The notes under the pieces are model-generated. The model ran no database searches, was not told the DNA's origin, and saw nothing but the letters and a program-made list of their open reading frames with translations. Positions 1 through 10,920 of a stretch of DNA of 64,000 nt are shown here, one piece after another (the first letter of the stretch is position 1; every line of letters begins with the position of its first letter). The position numbers and the translations under genes are program-made. Origin of the DNA: Toxorhynchites rutilus septentrionalis (taxonomy: Eukaryota > Arthropoda > Insecta > Diptera > Culicidae); contig NC_073745.1 of NCBI RefSeq assembly GCF_029784135.1, positions 83,175,650 through 83,239,649 of the forward strand, written 5' to 3'.

Positions 1-393
1 CAAAAAGAGGGGAAAGGGTAAAGGAAGAAAAGTTCAAAGGAAAATCTAAAAGGGTTTTTTTTAAATTTTCCTTTTACCTTTTCCCCTCTTTCTTTTCATA
101 TTTTCCTTTCTCCCTTTTCATTTATTCTTTCACCTTTTCCACTTTACCTTTTTCCCTTTTTCTTTTTCTCTTAACCCTTTCTCCTTTAACTTTTTGTCTT
201 TTACCTTTTCCTTCTTAATTTTCTCCTTCTACTTTTCCATTTGCCTATTTCTCTATTCCTTTCCCTCTTCACTTTTTCCAATTTTCCTTTCCTCCATTCT
301 CTCCTTTTCCCCTTTTTCATATTTCTTTTCCATTTTATCTTTTCTCCTTCTTCTTTTCTTCCATTTGGCCTTTTTCTTTTTCCTTTTTTGTTA
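1..393. repeat. Pyrimidine-rich low-complexity DNA
   Basis: The + strand is almost entirely C and T, built from irregular CCTTTT and CTTTTTC words with no fixed period. It resembles the blocks at 2503-3425, 6400-7310 and 7640-8270. The open frames in it are long runs of F, S, L and P caused by composition and have no stop-free coding signature, so I call no gene. It abuts the 3' end of the non-LTR copy that starts at 394. Confidence 0.85.
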
Positions 394-2002
394 TTGGCAG
401 ACTTATCTCACTTCTTAACTAGGCGAACCTAGCCAGAATTTTCACCTGCCCCCGGGCTTCTGAATGCCAAAGGGGGACTAGGCTCTGCGGAATGCACGTA
501 TCTGCATGCTCGTGCTGTTTTAGTCCTGACCGAGGAATTGTCGGACAATCGCGCAGGTGCTAAGGATGACCGACTTTTGGATGCCGGCCAATTCCTTCTC
601 GATGATTAACACCTTTAGCGCTTCCAGAAGTGTCTTCGGGATAATTCCAGTTCCAGAGAGAACGACTGGAACAATTCTTGGGACCTCCCTTAGCCCCCAC
701 AGTTCCTTGAGCTCCACGGCCAATGGTCGGTACTTGCAGATTTTGCGACCGTGGGTCTCCTCCAGATTCTGGTTCAGTGGAATAGCGACATCGATGATGG
801 TGACTTTGCGGTCGCTCTTGTCGTAAACCATTATATCTGGGCGGTTGTGGTGGATCGAGAGGTCGGTCAGAACAGTGCGATCCCAGTACAGCTTGAAACG
901 GTCATTTTCTAGGACAGGTGCAGGCAGGTACCGGTAATTTGGTACGTTGTCTTCCAGCAGAGCACATTGGAGCGCCAGTTGTCGATGAACAATACGGGCC
1001 ACGTTGTTGTGGCGCTCGGTGTAGGCTGCGTTGGCCAAAACGGGACAGCCTCCCATAATGTGCTCTATGTTTTCACCTGGTTGATGGCACATCCGGCAAA
1101 TGTCATCAACGTCTTGATGCCAGACGTACCGCCTGCAGTTTCTCGTCGGCATTATCCTGTCCTGGATGGCTATCATGTCGGCTTCTACTACTGAAGAGAG
1201 TTCACCACGCGTTAGCCACAGATTAGATGCGGCCTTGTCGACGTGTGGCCGGTCCAGTTGATGGGGGTGGGCACCATGCACTGCCTTCTGCTTCCAAGCT
1301 GCAATCTTCTCCTCCACTGTCTGCAGATTGCAGTTGAGTTGGTACTCCGCTTGCGCCAAGTGCAGAGCGCTGTATCCTCTGTCGGCGGCGTAGACAGCCC
1401 GTTATAGCGCGTTTTGGTTGGCGCGTTCTGCGAAGTACTCGCGCAGTTGTCGTACCTGGGCAACACACAGTGCAGATATGTCGACTATTCCAAGTCCCCC
1501 TTCTTTGCGTGGCAGTGAAACTCTCTCCAGTGCCGATTGAGGATGGTGCATTCCGGCCTCTTTAAATGCTTTCCTCATCCTCCTCTCAAGGTCCTCTAGG
1601 TCAGTTTTGCTTCATTTGACTACACCAAAACTGAAGGTCAGCAGGGGAACCGCGAATGTGTTGATCGCGCGTACCTTGTTCCCCGCGTTGAGGAAAGTCC
1701 TCAGGACACAGTTCACTCGACTCAAGAACTTGTCTCGCAGCTCCGTCTTGATGTCGGAGTGGCGAATCACGGTGATCTGTCGGAATCCAAGATATTTATA
1801 GGATTCGCCACGAACCATGTCTCTTATGAACTCGCCGTCATAGACCTCGTAACCTCCGGATTCGGTAAGCTGCCCTTTCAGCAGATGGACACAGCGGCAC
1901 TTGTCGAGGCCGAACTCCATGCAGATGTCCCTGCTTATGTCTTCGACAACCCGGATAGCTACACCTAGACGCTGACGTGAATCAGCGTAGACCTTGATTT
2001 TG
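394..2002 (-). mobile_element. 5'-truncated R2/R4-like (RLE-type) non-LTR retrotransposon, longer copy
   Basis: On the minus strand this copy begins just downstream of where the reverse transcriptase YxDD motif would be and runs through the thumb region, a zinc knuckle, the restriction-like endonuclease and a ~125-bp 3' UTR. No poly(A) tail is visible; the shared 3' sequence stops at CTGCCAA (minus strand). The element is 5'-truncated, which is typical of target-primed reverse transcription. A second copy of the same 3' end lies immediately upstream on the minus strand (2003-2502), so the two are head to tail in direct orientation. Confidence 0.85.
520..1996 (-). pseudogene. Decayed non-LTR RT thumb plus CCHC and restriction-like endonuclease
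   Basis: This is one continuous minus-strand reading frame interrupted by two in-frame stops: a TGA at 1612-1614 and a TAA near 1403. Before the first stop it reads FGLDKC and, further on, YKYLGF, both typical of the region after the RT active site. After the second stop it carries a CX2CX8HX4C knuckle (CRMCHQPGENIEHIMGGC) and an RPD-X14-D endonuclease core (RPDIMV...IIDVAIP). This order of RT, zinc knuckle and RLE is that of the R2, R4, Dong and NeSL clades. Most of the RT, the catalytic YxDD and any N-terminal zinc fingers are missing, so it cannot be active. I cannot place it in a named family from sequence alone. Confidence 0.85.
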
Positions 2003-2502
2003 TTGGCAGACTTATCTCACTTCTTAACTAGGCGAACCTAGCCAGAATTTTCACCTGCCCCCGGGCTTCTGAATGCCAAAGGGGGACTAGGCTCTGCGGA
2101 ATGCACGTATCTGCATGCTCGTGCTGTTTCAGTCCTGACCGAAAAATTGTCGGACAATCGCGCAGGTGCTAAGGATGACCGACTTTTGGATGCCGGCCAA
2201 TTCCTTCTCCATGTTCAACACCTTTAGCGCTTCCAGAAGTGTCTTCGGGACAATTCCAGTTCCAGAGAGAACGACTGGAACAATTCTTGGGACCTCCCTT
2301 AGCCCCCACAGTTCCTTGAGCTCCACGGCCAATGGTCGGTACTTGCAGATTTTGCGACCGTGGGTCTCCTCCAGATTCTGGTTCAGTGGAATAGCGACAT
2401 CGATGATGGTGACTTTGCGGTCGCTCTTGTCGTAAACCATTATATCTGGGCGGTTGTGGTGGATCGAGAGGTCGGTCAGAACAGTGCGATCCCAGTACAG
2501 CT
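2003..2502 (-). mobile_element. Second, shorter copy of the same non-LTR 3' end
   Basis: This copy repeats 394-893 with only a handful of substitutions. It is 5'-truncated inside the endonuclease domain: homology stops at about 2502, where pyrimidine-rich DNA starts. Its partial frame (2129-2440) retains RPD and IIDVAIP but lacks the zinc knuckle. Its 3' end joins directly to the 5' truncation point of the longer copy, with no intervening tail. Confidence 0.85.
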
Positions 2503-3425
2503 TTGGTTTATTTTTTGTTTATTTTTTTCCTTTTTTGTTTTTTTTTTGTTTCCTTTGATTTACTTTGTTTGATTATTCGATTATTTTCTTTTCTTCTTTT
2601 CTTTTTTACTGTTTTACTTTTTTTTCTTTTTTTTTTATTTTTACCTTCCTTTTTTTTTGGTAAAATTATTCTTATTCTTTATTCTAGAAAAAAAGTTTTG
2701 ATTTTTTTTTCCTTTTTTTTCTTTTTTTTCTGGAATTGCAGGTAAAGGGGAAAGTTAAAGATAAAAAGGGAACCTTTTTCCATTCCCATTTCCACCTTTT
2801 TTCCTTTTTTTCCCTTTTTCTGGTAAAATTCATAAGCTATTTTTGAAAAAATTGTTTAAAATATATCGTTTTCCGCTTTTCATTTCCCCCTTTTTCCCTT
2901 TTCCTTTTACCTTTTCCTCTTTCATTTTCCCCTTTTACCTTTTCCCTTTTCCTTTTTGCTTTATGTTTTCCACTTTACCTTTTCGCATTTTCTTCTTTCC
3001 TCTTAACCTTAATCCTTTTTTCATTTTTCTTGTTTTTTTAATTTTTTCTCTTCTGTTTCTTTTTTTTCTTTCTACCTTTGTCCTTTTTGCCTTTTTTCCT
3101 TTTTTTCCCTATCCCTTCTTTCTTTTTTTCCATTTTTTTCCTTTCTTTTCATGTTTTCCTTTTCTTCCTCTTCTCCTTTTTCGTGAAATTCATTTTGGAA
3201 ATTTTGGAAAAAACATTAACTTTTTCTTCTTTTTTCTTTATTTCATTGTTTCCTTTTTTCATTTGTTACATATTTCCTTTTTCTTTTTTCCGTCATGAAC
3301 TGTATGTAAAGGGGAAAAGGAGGAGACAAAAAGGAAACATTATTCCTTTTTGTTCTTCGTTGCTCTTTTTTTTCCTTTTTTTGGTAAAATTCATTACCTA
3401 TTTTGGAAAAAAAAAAAGGAGAGGG
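2503..3425. repeat. Pyrimidine-rich block with ~560-bp internal repeat
   Basis: The block is T/C-rich on the + strand. Two landmarks recur: a GTAAAGGGGAAA stretch at about 2742 and 3306, and a GGTAAAATTCAT motif at about 2822 and 3379. This points to a degenerate tandem unit of ~560 bp made of a short purine-rich start and a long pyrimidine tract. The open frames in it are compositional. Confidence 0.7.
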
Positions 3426-3802
3426 ATCTGAGCCTAAAGGCACAGACGAAAAGTTGACGTAGGACTATGAGGACAATTGTCTTTGAGTTGACTCTTTGTA
3501 GCTGGTTCAGAACTCTGTTCAACTTATTCAATGCTCTAAACAGAAAGGGTTTTGTTTCTAGAAAAAAAAACCTTTGTTTTTTGACCTAAAATGAGTTTCG
3601 AACGGGTTATAAGAGAATCTGGTAGAAACAATCTGGAACCATTAATTATTAATACTTTCTATTTTTAATAGAACCGTTAAAGAAAACATTAGATGGATAT
3701 TCTAACATTAACGTGAAAAACTCCACATTCTCTGGGTCTCTTGTATCCGATGTTCATAAATGTACATAAAAATCCTTATTAATATAACCGTCGCTTCAGA
3801 AA
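3426..3802. other. Unassigned AT-rich DNA
   Basis: No gene is visible. A GACGTAGGACTATG motif at 3455 resembles the termini of the element family at 39409 and 52659. It may be an old, decayed end, partnered with GTAGTCCTACG near 4447. Confidence 0.4.
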
Positions 3803-4347
3803 TACAGGATCTTTCAGGTTAAACGCTCACGCAAAAAAAATCGAATAGCTCCTTATAATTTTTTTTGCTCCCTCGATGCTAACACTGCACTCCCCACTTC
3901 GGGACGATAATATTCGGCTACTCGTTCAGTCTGATCGGATGGTTTTAGTGTTAAGATATACAATTTACAAGAACGTGTATTTTTAGTGAAATCGTATTAC
4001 TCGAGCAACTGAAGCCTTAATGAAACTGTGTCCTCTTATGGAAAGAATCTCAACATTTCTCGTCGTCGATTACTTCCTCTAGAGGTACGTGAAAGACCGT
4101 TGCTATGTTAATAAGCCACAAAATTAGGAAATAACTCGGATTTTCAACAGCATCGAAGTCGTAATGTTAGAGTTGTGCATGAAGAATTTTGTTCCCCGTT
4201 TTAAAGGCGTTATCGAAAAAAGGGATGGTGACATCGAAAATGTCCTAAAATAAGTTTTATTTTTGTTTTTTTTAAATAAAAATCGATTCACTTTTGTAGA
4301 AGTTATTAAAATTTGTTGCGTGAGCGTTTAACCTGATAGACCCTGTA
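3803..4347. mobile_element. Mariner-derived short element with 34-bp TIRs
   Basis: It is bounded by TA dinucleotides and by inverted repeats at 3803-3836 and 4314-4347. The repeats share a perfect 18-bp core, AGGTTAAACGCTCACGCA, with outer tips TACAGG. The interior, on the + strand, keeps a recognisable piece of an IS630-Tc1-mariner transposase C-terminus: roughly YKNVYF then EQLK across a frameshift, and near 4150-4253 a frame ending VIEKRDGDIENVLK. The catalytic core is deleted. It is best read as a deletion derivative that could only move in trans. Confidence 0.75.
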
Positions 4348-6246
4348 TTAATCGACCGATTTTTATTTCTTCGCTAAATGCAAACAGCATTTGAAATCTC
4401 TTAATTTTTCGTTACTTTTTTCGTAGAGTGACCCCAAATCAAAGCCGTAGTCCTACGCCAGAATGTTGGAAAAATATTCCACTAAAATTATTGATCATTT
4501 ATTACCACCATAAAGCCCGAATTATCCCTCTAAATCTATCCAATTTTGGATACCTTATTCTGAAGTGAAATGTATTCCAGAGAGTGTTAGTCAGAAGGTT
4601 CAGTCTTCCCATCTACTATTCTCCAAATGGGTCTGACCCGTATAGTGACATGAGTTGACCCAAGCTCTACGTGACAGTCCTTCCTTAATGTAAGATCAAG
4701 GAAACTAATGGTGGCAACACGGAAAAATTACACACCTGAAATGAAAACGAAAAAAACATTCATTAATATATTATATCTCTGTACGAGTAAACATAAATTT
4801 AACAATTCATTACCCCCTAAGGATCAAAAGAGTATACGGTCGGAAAACGCAAATAACACCAAACAAGTATACAAAGAACCATTAGCGAGTTGACCTTCAC
4901 ACAGCGCTAATGTTTGCACAACTTCAAGTTGACTAGAGCGGTCGACCTCGCCGTGCCATTTCGCAAATTTGACCAACACAAACAAGAAGCCCTACAAACA
5001 AACAGTGCAGCAAATCGCTGTAACCGATATTTACCTAACACAACAACAGCTCAAAAAAAAACGGTAAATCAAGTCAAACAATCATAAAGAGTATCAATTA
5101 CAGAGTATACACAAACCGCACAAATCCACCAACCTCCTTCCCCTTCCACACGATTCAAACCCAAGCGTCGGAATATGTTCTCAAGCTTCATTAGTTCGCA
5201 AATAAATTGTAGTAACTATTCGATTAATAGCCATGCAAATGAAGGATTGCCGCCGCCGCCGCCAGTAATTCGTTCGTCCATATCGTGTGTGTGCCTTAAG
5301 CTAACAAAACGATACATCGCTCCCCAGCTGGCGTTTAAAGTGCACTGGTGGGTTGGACCGTTTAAAACAAAACGGTGACGACGCGAACAACGAGGAAAAG
5401 AACCTGAACCTCGTAGTTATACAAACGATTGTAGTAATTTCACCGTTTTACAAACAATTTAAATTGATTAACCCGCCGAGGCAGAGACGATGCAAATTAT
5501 CACAATCGATCGCAATAATCAGGGTCGAACACAGTTTTACTCACGCGCACACACACATCCAATCGCCCGGATTACGCGAAGAAACTCGCACGCACGCGAA
5601 AATGAAAATGCGATTATATGGAATACCTGTCTCGTAATCGCGGCTGCCGCCCACGCCACGAGAAAAAAGCGCTTGCATAAAATGTTGCAGCTTTAAGAAC
5701 AAAACCGTATGCATTTGCCGGAGCGCAGTCTTGTCTCGGCACCTTTTCCTCCGTCGCTCGTGTCGAGAGTGGAGAAAAATTAAATTCAGTTTGCGATGAC
5801 AGATTTATGATATGTGCATAAATTTTCCAGCAGGCAAAGTCATACCGGTTCTACTATGGGGACGCCCAAGTGTCGTAGTTTCCGTTCCTGCCCATCCATG
5901 ATGTAAAAATAAGTGGACGGATGCGATCGATCTGCATATATTTTGATGTGTGTGCTGTTGTTGTCAAATTTACAAGTCAAATTGTGGACCGTAGGCTATG
6001 TGGTTTGTGTGACAGCAAGGCATTTTCTCCCTGGACGGCCTCGCGTATGTCTGTTTATTTGAGGGACCGAACAGCAAAATCTGTACAAAATTGTCACCCT
6101 TAAGCTTAAATTGAAAGGACTACAACGAAGAAGTGGTTTGATATGATTAAAAACCGTTTGTACAGTCATGTTTTCATCACAAAACAAGACATACCGCGAT
6201 TAACTTTGCAAACACTGTTAATTTCAATGTAACACCCCTAGTGATG
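4348..6246. other. Non-coding DNA, no gene recognised
   Basis: Composition is mixed, with a (GCC)5 run near 5251. Short open frames have no recognisable domains. The stretch 5100-5760 is less AT-rich and looks more single-copy than its surroundings. It could be intron or intergenic DNA of a host gene, but I see no exon structure I would defend. Confidence 0.5.
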
Positions 6247-7370
6247 AATTCTGGAATGCTTTGACAGAAGTTTATTTGGGAAATTATCCTCCTTCAGTGA
6301 AGACAGTTTTGCTACGATTTATTCGAACAAGATGTGCCAGGTAGAATTCGAAAGGAAAGAACATATTTTGGACACTCATGTCAGAAACGTGAGAAATTGT
6401 GGAATTTCCTTTTTTTTCTATACCGTTTTTCTTTTTGCTTTTTCCTTTCATCTTTTCCCTTTTTCTTCACATTTTCCCCTTTTCCTATTCACTTTTTCCC
6501 TTTTTCCCTTCACATTTTTCAATTTACCTTTTCCACTCCAACTTTACCCCTTATCTTCCCCTCTACATTTTCTCTCTTTCCTTTTACCCTTTTACTTTTT
6601 CTCTTCAACTTTTCAACTTTACTTTTTACCCTTTTCCTTTTCCATTTTTCGGTTTTCTCTTTCCCTTTTTCTTTTTACTTTTTCCCCTGAACCTTTCCCT
6701 TTTCCTTCTACCTATTGCCCTTTACCTTTTCTCCTTTACATTTTTTTTTGCCTTTTCCGCTTCACCTTATCTGCTTTACCTTTTCCCTTTTCCATGTCAT
6801 ATTTTCCTTTTTTTCCCTTTCATTTTTCCTTTCCCCTTCTCATTTTTCACTTTACCTTTTCCCTTAACCTTTTCCGTTTTTCCCATTCCCCTTCACCCTT
6901 TCTCCTTTACTTTTTTTCTTTACCTTCACCCCCTTATCCTTTTTCTCCTTTACCTCTTACCTTTTTCCTCTCCAACTCCACCTTTTCCCTTTATTCGTTT
7001 ACCTTTTCCCTTTCCTTTTCTCTTTACCTTTTCCCGTAAACCTTTCCTACTTTTCCTTCTCCTTTTTATTTTTTTTTATTATTCCCCTTACCTTTTTTCC
7101 TTTTCTTTTCTTCTTTTATTTTTTTTCCATTTCGTTTTTCTTTTTTCCAACTTTTCTCCTTTATTTTTTCATTCACCTTTCCCCCTTTACCTTTCCTTTT
7201 TACCTTTTCCCGTAACCCTTTTCTCCTTTTCCTTTTCCCCTTTTTCCTTTTTTCTTTTTCCTTTTCCACTTTTTTTTTCTCCTTCTTCTCCTCATCCAAT
7301 TCAATCAAATCTACTGTTTTTCTTGTTTTATCAATTTCGAAAATCGATTCTAATTTAACTTTTTTGCGTT
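6247..7370. repeat. Tandem duplicate unit 1 (unique head, pyrimidine core, AT tail)
   Basis: The unit starts with ~160 bp beginning GGAATGCTTTGACAG, continues with ~860 bp of C/T-rich DNA, and ends in a short AT-rich tail around 7280-7370 (CAATTCAATCAAAT). The same head, core and tail recur at 7478-8335 in the same order and orientation. Heads and tails of the two copies are roughly 85-90% identical by eye, while the cores differ in length. The long F/P/S/L frames here are compositional. Confidence 0.7.
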
Positions 7371-7477
7371 AAAATATAATTGAAATTGAATTTGAAATGT
7401 TTGATATAATTGATTTTTTTCAATTTTTGAAATTGAAACATAATTGAAATTGAAACACTATCAATTTTACTGCAAGC

Positions 7478-8335
7478 GGTCCATTCTGAAATGCTTTGAC
7501 AGATGGTTGTTTGGGAAATTATCCTCCTTCAGTGATGATAGTTTTACTACGATTTTTTCGAACAAGTTGTGGCGGACAGAGCCGAAAGGAGAGAACATGT
7601 TTTGGATACTCACGTCAAAAACGTGCGAAATTGTAGAATTTCCTTTTTTTGTTTTTATTTTTTCCCATTTCCTTCAATCTTTTCTCTTTCTCTTTACATT
7701 TTCCCCTTCCTCCTTTTCCATTGTTCCCTTTCCCTTTTTCTCTACACCTTTTTCAAATTACCTTTTCCCCTTCACCTTTTCCCCTTCACCTTTTCCCCTT
7801 CACCTTTTCCACTTCAACATTACCCTTTTTCTTTTTCCCTTATCTCTTTCCTCTTTTCCCTTTACTTCTTCCCCTTAACCTCTCCCTTTTGCATTTTACC
7901 GATTGCCCTTTATTATTTTCTCCTTTATTTTTTCCCCTTTACTTTTCATCTTCTACTTCTTCCCCTTTTCACCTTTTCTTTTTTTTTCCTTTTTCATTTA
8001 CCTTTTCTCCTTTTCCTTTTCCCCTTTATCTTTCCTTTTTACCTTTACTTTTACCTTTCCCTGTAACCCTTCTCTCTTTTTCCCTTTTACTTTTCTTTCC
8101 TTTTTTAATTTTCTCTATTTCCTTATTTCCATCTTACCTTTTTTTCCTTTTTTTACTTTTTTCCTTTCTTTCCTTTTTTTACTTTTTTTCCTGTTTTTCT
8201 TTTTATTCTTTTTTTTTATTTTTTCCTTTTCCTTCTCCTCTTCCTTCTCATGCGATTCAATCAAATGTGCTGTTTTTTTTGTTTTTTCAATTTCAAAAAT
8301 CGGTTTCATTTTAACCTTTTTGCGTTGAAAAAAGT
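7478..8335. repeat. Tandem duplicate unit 2
   Basis: Second copy of the unit at 6247-7370. The head begins GAAATGCTTTGACAG at about 7487, the pyrimidine-rich core is shorter (~620 bp), and the tail carries CGATTCAATCAAAT near 8252. The ~110 bp between the units (7371-7477) is AT-rich and contains several AATTGAAATTGAA words. Confidence 0.7.
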
Positions 8336-8544
8336 TTACCGAATTCAACGGTTTTGTATCAATAAGGAACGGTTTTTTCTGTAGTGAAATTTAGATGAAT
8401 TTATTGGCTTTCGGGTTTCGACAAAAGATTTGAAACAAACAAACAAAAAAACTTCTCTGAGTAATCGTGGCTCATGTTGAATATATCGTGGTATCGACTT
8501 ATTACCCGTGTTCACAATATTCTTCGTATTTTTCGAATTATCTG

Positions 8545-9205
8545 TGAATAAGCTGCGTATTCTCTGCGAACTCTCTTAGAATTAGCTGCCGATTCCAGTT
8601 CTCTTCCGAATTCTTTCAGAATTCTCTTTGAATTCGAAGAGAATTCGGAGAGTTCCATTTGTATCCTCTCCGAAATCTCTCTTTGAATAATTTGAAAATA
8701 ATTATCAAAGAATCTCCAAAATCTCTTTAAATTATCTCTGAATTCTCTTCAAATTCTCTCCGAGCCCTTTCTAAATTTTCTCCGAACTTTTATTGAATTC
8801 TTTCCGATACTTCTCCGAATTCTCTCTAAATTAATTCTGAATTCTCTCCGAGCTCTCTGAATTTTCTACCAATTCTCCCCGAATTCTTCCTGAGTTCTCT
8901 CCGAATGCCTCATGAATTCTCTCCAAATTCTCCATGAAATCTTTCTTAATGCTCTCTGAAGACTTTTCAAATTATCCTTGACCTCTGTGTTTTCTCTCCG
9001 AATTCTCTCTCTGAAATTCCGTATTCTCTTTCCGTCTTCTTCCCGTATTCTCTACGTATTCCCTACTTATTTTCTCTATCTTCTTTACATCTTCTCTACG
9101 TTTATTCCGTTTTTCCCACTCTCTCCGCATTCGCTCTCTATATTCTCCCCGAATTTTCTCTGTATTATCTTCATACTGGTTTCTCTGGGTACCGTGTTCT
9201 CCGTT
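8545..9205. repeat. Decayed minisatellite of GAATTCTCTCC-like words
   Basis: Dozens of imperfect repeats of a ~11-20 bp word (TCTCCGAATTC, TCTCTGAATTC, CTCCAAATTC) fill this stretch. Order degenerates toward the right, and it runs directly into the heptamer array at 9206. The decay contrasts with the near-perfect array beside it. Confidence 0.75.
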
Positions 9206-10920
9206 GTTTCTTGTTTCTTGTTTCTTGTTTCTTGTTTCTTGTTTCTTGTTTCTTGTTTCTTGTTTCTTGTTTCTTGTTTCTTGTTTCTTGTTTCTTGTTT
9301 CTTGTTTCTTGTTTCTTGTTTCTTGTTTCTTGTTTCTTGTTTCTTGTTTCTTGTTTCTTGTTTCTTGTTTCTTGTTTCTTGTTTCTTGTTTCTTGTTTCT
9401 TGTTTCTTGTTTCTTGTTTCTTGTTTCTTGTTTCTTGTTTCTTGTTTCTTGTTTCTTGTTTCTTGTTTCTTGTTTCTTGTTTCTTGTTTCTTGTTTCTTG
9501 TTTCTTGTTTCTTGTTTCTTGTTTCTTGTTTCTTGTTTCTTGTTTCTTGTTTCTTGTTTCTTGTTTCTTGTTTCTTGTTTCTTGTTTCTTGTTTCTTGTT
9601 TCTTGTTTCTTGTTTCTTGTTTCTTGTTTCTTGTTTCTTGTTTCTTGTTTCTTGTTTCTTGTTTCTTGTTTCTTGTTTCTTGTTTCTTGTTTCTTGTTTC
9701 TTGTTTCTTGTTTCTTGTTTCTTGTTTCTTGTTTCTTGTTTCTTGTTTCTTGTTTCTTGTTTCTTGTTTCTTGTTTCTTGTTTCTTGTTTCTTGTTTCTT
9801 GTTTCTTGTTTCTTGTTTCTTGTTTCTTGTTTCTTGTTTCTTGTTTCTTGTTTCTTGTTTCTTGTTTCTTGTTTCTTGTTTCTTGTTTCTTGTTTCTTGT
9901 TTCTTGTTTCTTGTTTCTTGTTTCTTGTTTCTTGTTTCTTGTTTCTTGTTTCTTGTTTCTTGTTTCTTGTTTCTTGTTTCTTGTTTCTTGTTTCTTGTTT
10001 CTTGTTTCTTGTTTCTTGTTTCTTGTTTCTTGTTTCTTGTTTCTTGTTTCTTGTTTCTTGTTTCTTGTTTCTTGTTTCTTGTTTCTTGTTTCTTGTTTCT
10101 TGTTTCTTGTTTCTTGTTTCTTGTTTCTTGTTTCTTGTTTCTTGTTTCTTGTTTCTTGTTTCTTGTTTCTTGTTTCTTGTTTCTTGTTTCTTGTTTCTTG
10201 TTTCTTGTTTCTTGTTTCTTGTTTCTTGTTTCTTGTTTCTTGTTTCTTGTTTCTTGTTTCTTGTTTCTTGTTTCTTGTTTCTTGTTTCTTGTTTCTTGTT
10301 TCTTGTTTCTTGTTTCTTGTTTCTTGTTTCTTGTTTCTTGTTTCTTGTTTCTTGTTTCTTGTTTCTTGTTTCTTGTTTCTTGTTTCTTGTTTCTTGTTTC
10401 TTGTTTCTTGTTTCTTGTTTCTTGTTTCTTGTTTCTTGTTTCTTGTTTCTTGTTTCTTGTTTCTTGTTTCTTGTTTCTTGTTTCTTGTTTCTTGTTTCTT
10501 GTTTCTTGTTTCTTGTTTCTTGTTTCTTGTTTCTTGTTTCTTGTTTCTTGTTTCTTGTTTCTTGTTTCTTGTTTCTTGTTTCTTGTTTCTTGTTTCTTGT
10601 TTCTTGTTTCTTGTTTCTTGTTTCTTGTTTCTTGTTTCTTGTTTCTTGTTTCTTGTTTCTTGTTTCTTGTTTCTTGTTTCTTGTTTCTTGTTTCTTGTTT
10701 CTTGTTTCTTGTTTCTTGTTTCTTGTTTCTTGTTTCTTGTTTCTTGTTTCTTGTTTCTTGTTTCTTGTTTCTTGTTTCTTGTTTCTTGTTTCTTGTTTCT
10801 TGTTTCTTGTTTCTTGTTTCTTGTTTCTTGTTTCTTGTTTCTTGTTTCTTGTTTCTTGTTTCTTGTTTCTTGTTTCTTGTTTCTTGTTTCTTGTTTCTTG
10901 TTTCTTGTTTCTTGTTTCTT
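9206..10920. repeat. Perfect heptamer satellite (GTTTCTT)x245
   Basis: The 1715 bp correspond to 245 copies of a 7-bp unit, and I see no variant unit in it. Because 7 is not a multiple of 3, a repeat without stops is open in several frames on both strands; the resulting 570-670 residue frames (repeating VSCFLFL or KKQETRN) are artefacts, not proteins. The + strand is T-rich with one G per unit. Perfect homogeneity implies very recent expansion, strong gene conversion, or an assembly effect. Confidence 0.97.

Noticed and set aside
6332..8348. Frames of 140-320 residues rich in F, S, P and L, resembling membrane proteins
   Set aside because: Compositional effect of pyrimidine-rich DNA; overlapping frames have equal length and none has non-repetitive domain structure.
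9206..10920. Heptamer array as a telomere or interstitial telomeric repeat
   Set aside because: Dipterans lack simple telomerase repeats, the unit does not resemble TTAGG, and unrelated DNA lies on both sides.
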